Shown: positions 36,911-46,400 of the stretch, piece by piece
Numbering within the stretch: position 1 is the first letter of the stretch
Layout of the letters: the number at the start of each line of letters is the position of its first letter
NCBI GenBank assembly: GCA_035506275.1
Contig: DATJPT010000009.1
Coordinates: forward strand, 62,001 to 126,000
Direction: 5' to 3'
Length of the DNA: 64,000 nt
Source of the DNA: Bacteroidota bacterium
Lineage (GTDB): Bacteria; Bacteroidota; Ignavibacteria; UBA10030; UBA8401
Position numbers and translations under genes: made by a program
The notes under the pieces: generated by a model
The model's database searches: none
Told to the model about the DNA's origin: nothing
The model's input: only the letters and a program-made list of their open reading frames with translations

Positions 36911-38005
36911 GTGGGAAAGGCTAATGTCTACGCCGTCATCATGGCGGGGGGAGTAGGTTCCCGATTCTGGCCGCGCAGCCGCGAACGGTCGCCGAAACAA
37001 CTGAAGGAAATGGTGGGAGGCCGGACGATGATTCAGAATGCCGTCGGCCGGCTCGAAGGCTTGACCCCTTCCGAAAAGATCTTCGTGGTCGTCAACAAAC
37101 TGCACAAGAGCGCTGTCGTAAAGCAGCTCCCCGGCATCCCCGTGGAGAATATCATCGTTGAACCGATCGGCCGCAACACTGCGCCGTGCATCGGGCTGGC
37201 GGCGATGTTCGTGCACCGGCTGGACCCGGACGGGGTCATGGTCGTTCTCCCTTCGGACCATATTGTCACTGACGAGAAAGAATTTCGTCGCCTGCTCGAG
37301 GTCGGAGTGGACATTGCGCACAAAAAATCCTCTCTCATTACGATCGGCATCCAACCGACACATCCGGAAACAGGCTACGGATATATCCAAGTTGTCGAGG
37401 AGGAGCGGGGAAAAAACGGAACGCTGCCGCAGGGAGTCTTCAAAGTTAAGACGTTTGCGGAGAAGCCGAACCTTGCTACAGCCCAGAAATTCGTTGAGAG
37501 CGGCGACTTCTACTGGAACAGCGGCATTTTCATCTGGCGTGCCGATGTCATTTTGAATGAGATCAAACGGTCGCTGCCGGAACTCTCCGACCATCTCTCC
37601 AGCATCGAGCCGTCCCTCGGGACGCCGTTGTTCGAGCAGGCCCTTGACCACGCGTACGGATTGATGCGCGGGATCTCGATCGACTACGGCGTCATGGAAA
37701 AAGCAACGGACACATACGTCATCCGGGGAAATTTCGGATGGAGCGACGTCGGTTCGTGGGATGAGGTCTACCGGCTTTCTGCAAAGGATGAACACGGGAA
37801 CTTCATTCAAGGCAAAGTCATTTCGTACAATACGAACAATTCGTACATCTACACGGGCGATAAACTGGTGACGACTGTCGGCGTCGACGATCTGATCATT
37901 ATCAATACAGATGATGCCTTGTTGATCTGCAAACGGGGGGCATCGCAGGATGTCAAGGAGATCGTCGACCATATACGGCGCAAGCAAATGAATGAGTATT
38001 TGTAG
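36911..38005 (+). CDS. manC: Mannose-1-phosphate guanylyltransferase
   Basis: 364-aa nucleotidyltransferase making GDP-mannose from mannose 1-phosphate and GTP, for glycan synthesis. Motifs: AVIMAGGVGSRFWPRSRE with SPKQL (pyrophosphorylase loop), EPIGRNTAPCIGLAA, PSDHIVTDE, FAEKPNLATAQKF and FYWNSGIFIWRAD. It ends after the guanylyltransferase domain, with no fused phosphomannose isomerase cupin. The start is a GTG at 36911 with GAGGTG upstream. GDP-mannose could feed the polysaccharide genes at 23.9-28.6 kb; the mannosidase-like genes at 59-62 kb are also mannose-related, but any link is speculative. Confidence 0.93.
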   Translation: MGKANVYAVIMAGGVGSRFWPRSRERSPKQLKEMVGGRTMIQNAVGRLEGLTPSEKIFVVVNKLHKSAVVKQLPGIPVENIIVEPIGRNTAPCIGLAAMFVHRLDPDGVMVVLPSDHIVTDEKEFRRLLEVGVDIAHKKSSLITIGIQPTHPETGYGYIQVVEEERGKNGTLPQGVFKVKTFAEKPNLATAQKFVESGDFYWNSGIFIWRADVILNEIKRSLPELSDHLSSIEPSLGTPLFEQALDHAYGLMRGISIDYGVMEKATDTYVIRGNFGWSDVGSWDEVYRLSAKDEHGNFIQGKVISYNTNNSYIYTGDKLVTTVGVDDLIIINTDDALLICKRGASQDVKEIVDHIRRKQMNEYL

Positions 38006-38038
38006 CCGGACGTTTCCGAACCTGCCAGAACGAAAAAA

Positions 38039-38527
38039 GTGAAAGAGTCCGTCAGGCGACATACGAAAACGCTGGCCGGCGAATCGATCTTCATCATCGT
38101 TGTGCTCATTGCGGCGTCGATCGCGGGCGGATGCGCTTCCTCACCCCGGTTCACGCGCGACCGGTCGGCAGGCTCGTCATCCCATGCCGCCGGTGACGAT
38201 GCAAAGTCGCTGAAGACCATGACGGGAATTGCATCGTATTATGCCGACGATTTTAACGGCAAGAAAACCGCGAACGGGGAAACGTACGACATGTACAAAA
38301 TGACCGCGGCGCACAGGTCGCTCCCGTTCAACACAAAAGTGCGCGTTACGAATCTCGATAACAAGCGGTCGATCATCGTTCGCATCAACGACCGGGGTCC
38401 TTTCAAGCTGGAACGCATTATCGACCTCTCGCTCGCCGCTGCCACGCAGCTGGGAATGAAGGGGACGGGGACCGCGAATGTAAAACTTGAAGTGGTCGAA
38501 TGGGGGGATGATGAGTACGCGAAGTAG
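38039..38527 (+). CDS. rlpA: RlpA-like lipoprotein (double-psi beta-barrel)
   Basis: 162-aa lipoprotein: signal with lipobox IAGGC (Cys32), a Ser-rich linker, then a double-psi beta-barrel from residue 62 (TGIASYYADDFNGKKTANGE; TAAHRSLPFNTKVRVTN; VRINDRGPF; RIIDLSLAAATQLGM). The conserved Asp/His catalytic positions of RlpA lytic transglycosylases appear retained. There is no C-terminal SPOR domain, so septal targeting would need another route. GTG start at 38039, 33 bp after manC. Expected to act on peptidoglycan in the periplasm. Confidence 0.88.
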   Translation: MKESVRRHTKTLAGESIFIIVVLIAASIAGGCASSPRFTRDRSAGSSSHAAGDDAKSLKTMTGIASYYADDFNGKKTANGETYDMYKMTAAHRSLPFNTKVRVTNLDNKRSIIVRINDRGPFKLERIIDLSLAAATQLGMKGTGTANVKLEVVEWGDDEYAK

Positions 38528-38581
38528 CGCGGGTCTTGGCTCCCGTCGTGGCTAGCTCGTATTCGGCAAGTCATTACTACT

Positions 38582-39259
38582 ATGGCGAAAAAAATTCTCA
38601 CGGAACAGGATATCGTCAACGCCGCGAGGGAAGGGAAGCAAGTCCTCTTCGCCGACCGGAATACGATCGTCACTCCCTCTGCCCGCGACAAGGCAAGAGC
38701 ATTGAACATCCGGCTCACCGACCAGGCGGAGACGACGAGCCAACCGCGCCCGGAAACACCCCCTGCCGTGTATGCTACTTCGTCCATCCCGTCAACGAAC
38801 GTCGGCTCAAAGCTCATCGTGATCGGAAGCGATCACGGCGGGTTTCAGACAAAGGAAATGGTGAAGCGATATTTGGCGGAATTGGGCTACAAAACGCTCG
38901 ATGTCGGAACGAATTCCGAAGAAGCCTGCGATTATCCCGACTACGCGTATGCAGTGGCGAGGATCGTCGCGAAGGGGGAAGCGTGGCGTGGCATCATGAT
39001 CGACGCGACCGGCGTTGCGTCATCGATCGTCTGCAATAAAGTGCCCGGTGTGCGGGCGGCGGCCTGCTTCAATGAATTTGTCGCGCAGAGCAGTCGGGAA
39101 CACAACGATGCGAACGTCCTGACGCTGGGAGCGAAGGTCCTCGGCGCCGAGGTCATCAAGTCCATCATCAAGATCTGGCTTGAAACATGGTTCGGGGGCG
39201 GGAGACATAAAAAGCGGGTCGATAAGATCACGGACGTCGAGAAGAAATTTACAAAGTAG
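38582..39259 (+). CDS. RpiB/LacAB-family sugar-phosphate isomerase homologue with N-terminal extension
   Basis: 225 aa. Residues 77-225 are an RpiB fold: IGSDHGGFQTKEMV (Asp/His of the active site), LDVGTNSEEACDYPDYA, SREHNDANVLTLGAKVLG (catalytic His region) and GGGRHKKRVDKI. The usual ICGTGxG loop with the catalytic Cys reads MIDATGVASS (Asp141 in the Cys position); a Cys occurs nearby in SIVCNK. The first about 50 residues (ILTEQDIVNAAREGKQVLFA; VTPSARDKARALNI) form a separate short module that I associate, from memory, with microcompartment-related proteins. It may be an isomerase of altered mechanism or a non-catalytic relative. It stands 54 bp after rlpA. Confidence 0.8.
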   Translation: MAKKILTEQDIVNAAREGKQVLFADRNTIVTPSARDKARALNIRLTDQAETTSQPRPETPPAVYATSSIPSTNVGSKLIVIGSDHGGFQTKEMVKRYLAELGYKTLDVGTNSEEACDYPDYAYAVARIVAKGEAWRGIMIDATGVASSIVCNKVPGVRAAACFNEFVAQSSREHNDANVLTLGAKVLGAEVIKSIIKIWLETWFGGGRHKKRVDKITDVEKKFTK

Positions 39260-39350
39260 GTGATCGCGCAGCTGGAGCCTATTGCGCAACTTGCAGGTTT
39301 GATACTCTGTCGCATCCCCCTTTTGCCGTTAAACAAATTTCTCTTGTCCA

Positions 39351-39713
39351 ATGAATCCGGTGCCGGAGTACCTGCCGATCGCCTCATTATGTGTCGGCGG
39401 ATGGGTTGTTCTCAATGGCGTTTTGCATGATGTTTTTGTTCTTCGTTCGGAGCATGGTAAACAATACGACCGCAATTTGCTCCGCCTGCTCATGGACGGC
39501 CATGTTCTTGTCACATGCGGGATGATTCAGATGGTCGTCTTCAAAGGATTGCAGGCGAATGAACAATGGGCTCTGCTCGCTTCGGGGATCGCCAGCGTGA
39601 GCCTTCTTGTCTACTGTGGCATGATCTATCCGTTCCTGAAATCGATGGTCACGATGGCCCTGAATTTCCTTCTGCTGTTGATGATCATCGCCGGCTTTTT
39701 TACCGCGGGATAG
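39351..39713 (+). CDS. Small integral membrane protein, unknown
   Basis: 120 aa with four hydrophobic segments (about residues 8-27, 50-65, 72-92 and 97-118) and a charged loop VLRSEHGKQYDRNLL after the first. No family recognised. The ATG at 39351 has no strong ribosome binding site. It is the last plus-strand gene before the terminator at 39734-39770. Confidence 0.6.
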   Translation: MNPVPEYLPIASLCVGGWVVLNGVLHDVFVLRSEHGKQYDRNLLRLLMDGHVLVTCGMIQMVVFKGLQANEQWALLASGIASVSLLVYCGMIYPFLKSMVTMALNFLLLLMIIAGFFTAG

Positions 39714-39733
39714 TCGGACGACCGGCGAACAAC

Positions 39734-39770
39734 AAAAAAGGCGTCATGCTTGTGCACAGACGCCTTTTTT
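39734..39770. terminator. Bidirectional terminator between convergent genes
   Basis: 12-bp perfect stem (39734-39745 with 39759-39770, AAAAAAGGCGTC/GACGCCTTTTTT) with a 13-nt loop. The A6/T6 arms serve both the plus-strand membrane-protein gene (ending 39713) and the minus-strand STAS gene (ending 39789). Confidence 0.9.
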
Positions 39771-39788
39771 ATTGTTGACAGAAGAGGT

Positions 39789-40124
39789 TTAGAAACTCTC
39801 AACCGCCTTTTTCACGGTGTCGAAATGTTCAAATACGGACAGAAGTTTTGTGACCTGCAGAAGTTTGAGGATCTTCTCTGAAGCGCCGGCAAGCTTGAGA
39901 TCTCCCTTCACATTCCGCATCGTCGTCACGCCTCCGATCAGCATGCCGAGGCCTGAGCTGTTCATGGAAGAAACGCCCCTTAAGTCGACAACGACCTTCT
40001 TCTTCTTGGCATCGATCAATTTGTGGAGCGTATTATTGAGCTCTGTCGCATCGGGGCCGCCGAGAACGTTTCCCTCGAGCGTAATCACCGTGACCCCTCC
40101 GGATTCTTTCGATGCAAATTTCAT
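39789..40124 (-). CDS. STAS-domain anti-sigma-factor antagonist, second copy
   Basis: 111-aa single STAS domain. It begins MKFASKESGGVTVITLEGNV and carries the phospho-acceptor site LRGVSSMNSSGLGMLIGG near residues 50-66, followed by LKLAGASEKILKLLQVTKL. It lies 44 bp downstream of secF with no kinase or phosphatase nearby. It could be a second antagonist served by the kinase and phosphatases at 12.9-17.7 kb, or belong to a different circuit. Confidence 0.9.
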   Translation of the reverse strand: MKFASKESGGVTVITLEGNVLGGPDATELNNTLHKLIDAKKKKVVVDLRGVSSMNSSGLGMLIGGVTTMRNVKGDLKLAGASEKILKLLQVTKLLSVFEHFDTVKKAVESF

Positions 40125-40168
40125 TGCGGAATCTCCATGGACTGACGAAAAACGGCGCCGTTTTTTTA

Positions 40169-41092
40169 CTAGACCTGATGGGCTTTAAGGTTTTTGTACC
40201 GGGTATAATCGAGGACGATCGCGCTTGCGACGTAGATCGACGAGTACGTACCGGTAATTGTCCCGATCAAGAAGGTGAACGCGAATCCCCGGTTGACCTC
40301 GCCGCCGAAAATGATCAGGACAACGAGAACCATAATGACCGTTCCGCTCGTGATGACCGTTCTGCTCAACGTCTCGTTGATGGATTTGTTCATCACGGTG
40401 AAGAGGCTCTCGCTCCTGTAAATCTTCAAGTTCTCGCGGATCCTGTCGAAGACGATGACAGTATCGCTCGTCGAAAAACCGATCAGCGTGAGGAAGGCGG
40501 CCATCAGGTTCTGTGAAATTTCGAGGTTCAAATGAGGAGACACGCCGTTAAAGAGGATCACCAGCCCCAGCGTCAGCAAGACGTCGTGGAAGAGCGCGAT
40601 GACCGCTGCGACCCCGTAAATGAACTTGAACCGGAACCCGATATAGACGAGGATGATGACGAGCGTCGCGACGACGGCATAGACGGCGTTTCGGCGCAGT
40701 TCGGCGCCGATCTTCGGCTCGATCTTTTCTTTCTTCAGGACCTCGAAGTTATTCCCCTGAAACTGGGCTGACAAACCCGACCGGATTCTATCGGCCACGG
40801 TGGTGCCCTCTTCCTGAGCCGACGTTCGGATCAGAATATCGGTCGGCGCGCCGAATGTTTTTATTTCGGTGCCGGGCAAGCCGATCCTATCCATCGTCGT
40901 CCGCACTTCATTGATCGACGGGGGAGTCTGAAAGCGGATCAGCAGCTCGGTTCCTGACACGAAGTCGATGCTGTAGTTGACGGGCTTGAACAGGATCGCC
41001 AGCAGACCGATGAACAATGTCAACCCGGAAAGCGAGTACCAAAGTTTTCGCTTCCCCATAAAATCAATATTCGTTTTCTTGAATAACCTCAT
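40169..41092 (-). CDS. secF: Protein translocase subunit SecF
   Basis: 307-aa inner-membrane subunit that, with SecD, uses the proton-motive force to help release proteins exported by SecYEG. It has six hydrophobic segments, a first periplasmic domain with DFVSGTELLIRFQTPPS, and the conserved membrane region ALFHDVLLTLGLVILF, FSTSDTVIVFDRIRENL and NETLSRTVITSGTVIM. It lies 23 bp downstream of secD. Confidence 0.96.
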   Translation of the reverse strand: MRLFKKTNIDFMGKRKLWYSLSGLTLFIGLLAILFKPVNYSIDFVSGTELLIRFQTPPSINEVRTTMDRIGLPGTEIKTFGAPTDILIRTSAQEEGTTVADRIRSGLSAQFQGNNFEVLKKEKIEPKIGAELRRNAVYAVVATLVIILVYIGFRFKFIYGVAAVIALFHDVLLTLGLVILFNGVSPHLNLEISQNLMAAFLTLIGFSTSDTVIVFDRIRENLKIYRSESLFTVMNKSINETLSRTVITSGTVIMVLVVLIIFGGEVNRGFAFTFLIGTITGTYSSIYVASAIVLDYTRYKNLKAHQV

Positions 41093-41115
41093 GGAAAAAA
41101 CTCCGAATCCAATTG

Positions 41116-43002
41116 TTAGCCGAAATTAATAGATGCAGTTGAGCGCGACGTCATAAAATTGAAGATGACGCGCGTAATGATAATACCGGTGAAGAGGTTT
41201 GCGGCCGTTCCCATCATGACCGTCAATGCGAATCCCTGTACCGGTCCGGTCCCGAACTGAAAGAGAACGACGCCGCTGAAGAACGTCGTGATGTGCGAAT
41301 CGAAAATAGCGCTGAAGGCCTTCGAGTAACCGGCGGAGATCGCGGCGCTCAACGTTTTGCCGGTGGTCAATTCCTCGCGTATGCGTTCGTAAATAAGAAC
41401 GTTCGTGTCGACGGCCATACCGATCGTCAGCACGATGCCGGCGATGCCGGGAAGCGTCAATGTTCCGCCGAACGCGGCAAGCGTCGCGAAAACAAAAAGC
41501 ACGTTAATGAACAATGCGGTATTGGCGACAAGTCCGCCTGTCCGGTAGTACGCGATCATAAAGAGAACCGTGATGATCAGGGCATATGTGAACGAATTGA
41601 TTCCGGCGTGGACCGAATCTTCTCCGAGCGAGGGTCCGACACTCCGCTGTTCGATGATGTCGACAGGAGCCGGGAGGGCGCCGGCTTTAAGGACGATCTC
41701 CAGAAGTCTCGCTTCGTCGATATTTTCCATTCCTTCAATCTCGGAACGTCCTCCGGTGATCTTTCCTTTGATGACCGGGGCTGAGAAAACGGCATTGTCG
41801 AGGACGATCGCCATCCTTTTGTTGACGTTGGCTCCCGTAATGCGCGCCCAGTCCCTCGCTCCCTCGCTGTTCATGTTCATCGTCACAATGGGCTGATTGA
41901 AGTTCGGGTCGATCGTTGCGCGCGCATCGACGATGACGCCGCCGGTCAGTTCGGGAGTTTTCTTCAGACCAAGCAAGCCGTAAAATTTCACCCCTTCGCT
42001 GGTGAAACTTGGTTTTGACATCCAGTAGAATGCCATGTCGCTCGGGATCAATGTCTGCACGTCAGGCCGATTGAGGATCCTGTCGATCTTTGCGCGGTCG
42101 TTCTCCGAAGCATACCCTTCACCGGTTCCCTTTTGATTCGGACGGACCAAAGCAAAAAATGGATGTTCTTTCGCGAACTGTTCCGGGCTCTTTTCGCCGG
42201 GGGTGACGGATTGATTGGAGTCGGATCGAGTCAAGGCCGAGAGAGCATTGGAAGGCCGGGTCGAAGAGTCCTTTGCCGCGTGCGTGGAGGATGTGTCCGT
42301 GAATCCCTGTGATGCCAGGTATTTGTCGATGGCCTCCATGGTTTTGTAGATGATGTCGGGGTCCTTCATCAGCTTGAATTCGAGGAGCGCCGTACCTTGC
42401 AGCAGCTGCCGAACCTCTTCCTCTTTTGAAACGCCGGGGAGTTCGACAATGATCCTCCTTGCTCCTTGTTTCTGGATCGAAGGCTCGGAAACGCCGTACT
42501 GGTCTACGCGGTTTCGGACGATTTCGATCGCACGGTCGACGGCCTTATCGGATTCATCCTTGAGCCTCTTGATAATTTCATCATTCGATTCGCGGAGACT
42601 GCCGTAGTACCGGCTCAGGCGGATCTGCTTCTCTTCAAACTTTTGCTTAAAAACATCTGCAACGTTCTCATCGCCGACCTGCGTCTCTTTTTCTATCTCA
42701 GAAACAATGGCGTTATACTGGTCATCTCTTTTCGTTCCGGCCATCTCTTCGAACATCTTTAAGATGTTGACCTCGAGGACAACGCGCACTCCGCCCTGAA
42801 GGTCGAGGCCGACTTTGATCCGTTTTGATCGCGCGTCGCGAATTTGCTTTTCATTCGACTGCAGAAACGCAATGCTGTCGGCGCCGGTGAGTGATTCGAG
42901 ATGTTTATTCAGCCTGTATGACTGATAGGTGGGGTAAAGAAAGTAGAGGGCAAGGCAAATTGCCGCAAGAACCAGAATCAGCCTGCCGCGAGACTGTTTC
43001 AC
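41116..43002 (-). CDS. secD: Protein translocase subunit SecD
   Basis: 628-aa partner of SecF. N-terminal membrane anchor (LILVLAAICLALYFLYPTY), then KVGLDLQGGVRVVLEV, the large periplasmic P1 region with NRVDQYGVSEPSIQKQGARRI near residue 170 and a low-complexity Ser/Thr-rich insert at about 240-275, and a C-terminal six-helix part with GSVGPSLGEDSVHAG-like and GMAVDTNVLIYERIREEL motifs. Separate secD and secF genes are the commoner state; the fused form is not used here. Its upstream region is the 493-bp gap at 43003-43495. Confidence 0.96.
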   Translation of the reverse strand: MKQSRGRLILVLAAICLALYFLYPTYQSYRLNKHLESLTGADSIAFLQSNEKQIRDARSKRIKVGLDLQGGVRVVLEVNILKMFEEMAGTKRDDQYNAIVSEIEKETQVGDENVADVFKQKFEEKQIRLSRYYGSLRESNDEIIKRLKDESDKAVDRAIEIVRNRVDQYGVSEPSIQKQGARRIIVELPGVSKEEEVRQLLQGTALLEFKLMKDPDIIYKTMEAIDKYLASQGFTDTSSTHAAKDSSTRPSNALSALTRSDSNQSVTPGEKSPEQFAKEHPFFALVRPNQKGTGEGYASENDRAKIDRILNRPDVQTLIPSDMAFYWMSKPSFTSEGVKFYGLLGLKKTPELTGGVIVDARATIDPNFNQPIVTMNMNSEGARDWARITGANVNKRMAIVLDNAVFSAPVIKGKITGGRSEIEGMENIDEARLLEIVLKAGALPAPVDIIEQRSVGPSLGEDSVHAGINSFTYALIITVLFMIAYYRTGGLVANTALFINVLFVFATLAAFGGTLTLPGIAGIVLTIGMAVDTNVLIYERIREELTTGKTLSAAISAGYSKAFSAIFDSHITTFFSGVVLFQFGTGPVQGFALTVMMGTAANLFTGIIITRVIFNFMTSRSTASINFG

Positions 43003-43495
43003 GTCGTAACCTCCGAACGGATATTCATTTCATTATTTTCAAAAGAAAAAGCCTGCATGTGCCGTTTATTCAAAAGTTCAAAAATATAACTGAAACTCCT
43101 TACAAAGTCAACGATAAACTGGTCTGAGGAGTGCTGCACTCTTGCGTTCGGGGTTTTTGGGACCAGGGCTTTCTCGTTTGAGATCGCCGGTCGGGAAAGG
43201 AGTGAATCTCATTCCCGATGTCTCGCTCAAAAAATGACGGACCGATGCCGCTCGCGAAGTGAGTCTGGGCGCGATAGCGCACGTTCTTCAACTGCTGCAA
43301 CAGCCTGGTCTGATAATGGCGGAGCGACGCCGTTGCATACCTCCTCTCGTTGGAGTTTTGGAGGGATAAAAAAAGAGTGTCGGTGCCAGGGGATCCTTCC
43401 TTCGCAGTGTCCATAAGATTCACGTTTATTTGAAGCGCTAATTTCATATATTGAGAAGGGAATTGTTCCGCAATCATTATGAGGAGAGGATCGTT
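43003..43495. other. Gene-free intergenic stretch with structured sequence
   Basis: Between divergent secD and the T9SS protein gene. The first about 100 bp are AT-rich and probably hold the secD promoter. About 43125-43400 is more GC-rich with short palindromes (for example GGCGCGATAGCGC near 43270 and AACTGCTGCAACAG near 43290). A minus-strand reading frame crosses it, but its composition and lack of a recognisable domain argue against a protein. GAGGAGAGGA near 43481 is the ribosome binding site of the next gene. Confidence 0.5.
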
Positions 43496-46400
43496 ATGAA
43501 ATGTGTGCTCGCGAATGTTCTTTTGGTTGTAATGGTATCAGGCGCTATTATTCAATCGGCATCAGCACAACCTGCAAACCACGTGGTCATCAGTGAGGTC
43601 TATGGCGGGGGAGGGAATTCAGGTTCGACGTACAAGAACGATTTCGTTGAGCTGTATAATCCGACCACGTCCCCCGTCAGTCTCAGCGGATGGTCGGTCC
43701 AGTATTCTTCAGCTGCGGGAACAACGTGGCAGGTGACAAATTTGTCCGGAACCATTGCGGCTCATGGATACTTTTTGGTGCAAGAATCTGCCGGTACCGG
43801 TGGAACGGTAAATCTGCCGACGCCCGATGTCGCTGATACCCTTAAGTTGAGCGCGACAGGCGGGAAGATCTCTCTGTCCAGTGCTGCGAGCGCTCTCAGC
43901 GGCGCTAATCCGACCGGTCCGTCCATTGTCGATCGAGTCGGATACGGAACAGCGAACGGGTACGAAGGGGCCGGTGCTGCGCCCGCGCCGAGCAACACCA
44001 CTTCAATCGAACGAAAAGCTAACAGAACGGCGACATCCTCGTCAATGGCCCCGGGAGGCAGCGACGAGCTGGCTGGAAACGGATACGACTCGAATAACAA
44101 TGACTCCGATTTCGTCGTTCGCTCGTCTCCGCAGCCCCAAAATTCCTCAAGTCCCTTGGAACCAGCTCTTACGGTCGGGGGCAACGGGACCGGCACGGCG
44201 GTTATTTCCCCCGCGACGGTCAATGCGCTTTCTACGACGTCATTCACTATTGCCGTTGCCGGCGACGGAACCAACACGCTCGACAGCGTGATCGTGATCC
44301 CTCCTTCCGGCTGGGTGTGGTCCGAGTCTGTTTCGAGCATATCGCTGTCGGGAAGCGGTGGAACAAACGCGGTTGCGGCCGTTGCCGCGGACACGATATC
44401 TATCGGCAAGGCGGCAATTACAGATATGGATTCGTGCAAGATCACGATTACCTCTCTCACCGCTCCCGACTCTTCTGTGACATCAAATTTCATCATCAAG
44501 ACCGGACTCAACGGCGGTACGCCATTAAAGATTGCCGCGGCCGTGAGCGTGACGGTGCTTAAAATCGCGCATATCGTTGACATTCATATCAACAATGCTC
44601 AGGGGATCCCGGCCCCGCCGTATCAGGTCGGAGCGACTGTCACTGTTTCCGGAATTATCACTGCAGACTACAGCGCAACGCAGACGAATATATTTGTTCA
44701 GGACGCTACCGGCGGCGTGTGCGTGTACCATCCATACCGTTCGTTCGATTACCAGCTGGGGGACAGCGTGACGGTGACCGGGACCATCACACAATTCCGC
44801 GGGCTTGTTGAAGTTTCTCCCGACACGACGAACTATATTCTTCACTCGCGCGGGAATGCACTTCCCGTTCCGCTCGTCTTAACGGCGCACGACGTCAACG
44901 AGACTTTCAACACGGATGATTTTACAGAGTTGAACGAGGGACGGTTGGTCCGCATCAACGGCGTCACCTACAACGCATCGGCAAATACCATTACCGATGC
45001 AACGGGGACGACCGGCTCGTACATTACCTCCACGCCTCCGAGCGGAGCCTTCGACGTCGTCGGCATCCTGAAACAATACCAGCCCGGTTCGCCCGCTGCT
45101 CCGCCGTACACCGGAAATTACGAGGTCGACCCACGGTTCGATGCAGACGTCATTCCGCTTCCCGGCCCGGTCATGACGACGGCGCCGTATGAATCGGGCA
45201 TCGGCCCGAATTCCGTGATCATCAACGTCATTACGTCTTCCCCTTCGATCGCCGTTGTCAAGTATGGTTTGACCCCTTCATACACAGATTCGGTGACGTC
45301 ACCGGTTGATACGGCCCATGCTGTACTATTGAAAAATCTTGCCGTTTCGACGGTCTATCATTATCAGGTTTTCGTTTCTGATCCGTCCGGAACGAACTCA
45401 ACTGCCGACGCCATTTTTATCACCGGTTCGACGTCAAGCGATTCGATCGGAGTCTTCTTCAATAAGAGCGTCAGCTTTTCCATTGCCCAGGCGGAAAGCG
45501 CAAAGCAGCTGGTCGACCTTTCGAAGGTGCTCCTGTACCGGATCAGCAAAGCACAGTATTCGATCGATATGTGCGCATACAGCTTCAGCGGAGGGGTCGG
45601 AGCCACGATCGCTTCAGCACTGCTTGCAGCCCATGGCCGTGGAATAAAAGTGCGCGTCATTGGCGAGCACGATAATATTACGACCGCCCCCTGGGGCACG
45701 CTGAAAAGCGGAGGCATCACGGTCATCGACGATGCGTACGACCTTGTCAATGCGGGGAATGGACTGATGCACAACAAATTTTATATTTTCGACCACCGCG
45801 ATTCGTCCGTTTCGAGAAATGACTGGGTCGTGACGGGATCATGGAATGCCACCGACCCCGGGACCGATGACGACGCCCAGAACATGATCGAGATCCAGGA
45901 CCGGTCGCTCGCTGAGGCGTATACAATTGAGTTCAATGAGATGTGGGGGAGCAGCGGAGACAGTCCGGATCAGGCATTGTCGAGATTCGGAGCCGACAAG
46001 ACCGACAATACTCCGCACCGTTTCCTCATCGGCGGGTATCCGATGGAGCTGTACTTCAGCCCTTCTGACAAGACCACGTCCAAGATCAACGCGGCGCTCA
46101 ACGCCGCGACATCGTCGATCAACGTCTGCATGTATACCTTCACACGTGACGACCTGGCGGCAACATTGATCGCGAAAAAGAATGCCGGGGAAAAAGTTCA
46201 TGTGGTGATGGACAACAAGACCGACACCGGCAATGAATTCTCGGCGCTGCAAAATGCCGGCGTTGATGTCCTCTTAAAAAATCTGGCTCCGAGCCCAAGC
46301 AGCGCGCTCCTCCACCATAAATATGCCGTGATCGATGCTGATAATCCGTCGCCGAGCAACGTTGTCCTTACCGGTTCCCATAACTGGTCGAGTGCCGCCG

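Noticed and set aside
36350..38062. 570-codon minus-strand open frame opposite the unknown gene and manC
   Set aside because: It lies antisense to a clear manC with a good start and motifs, its translation is rich in Arg, Asp and His with no domain, and GC-rich coding sequence commonly opens such frames.
43100..43477. Minus-strand frame in the secD upstream gap
   Set aside because: No domain recognised, composition unlike neighbours, and it would place its 5' end against the start of the divergent T9SS gene; treated as non-coding.
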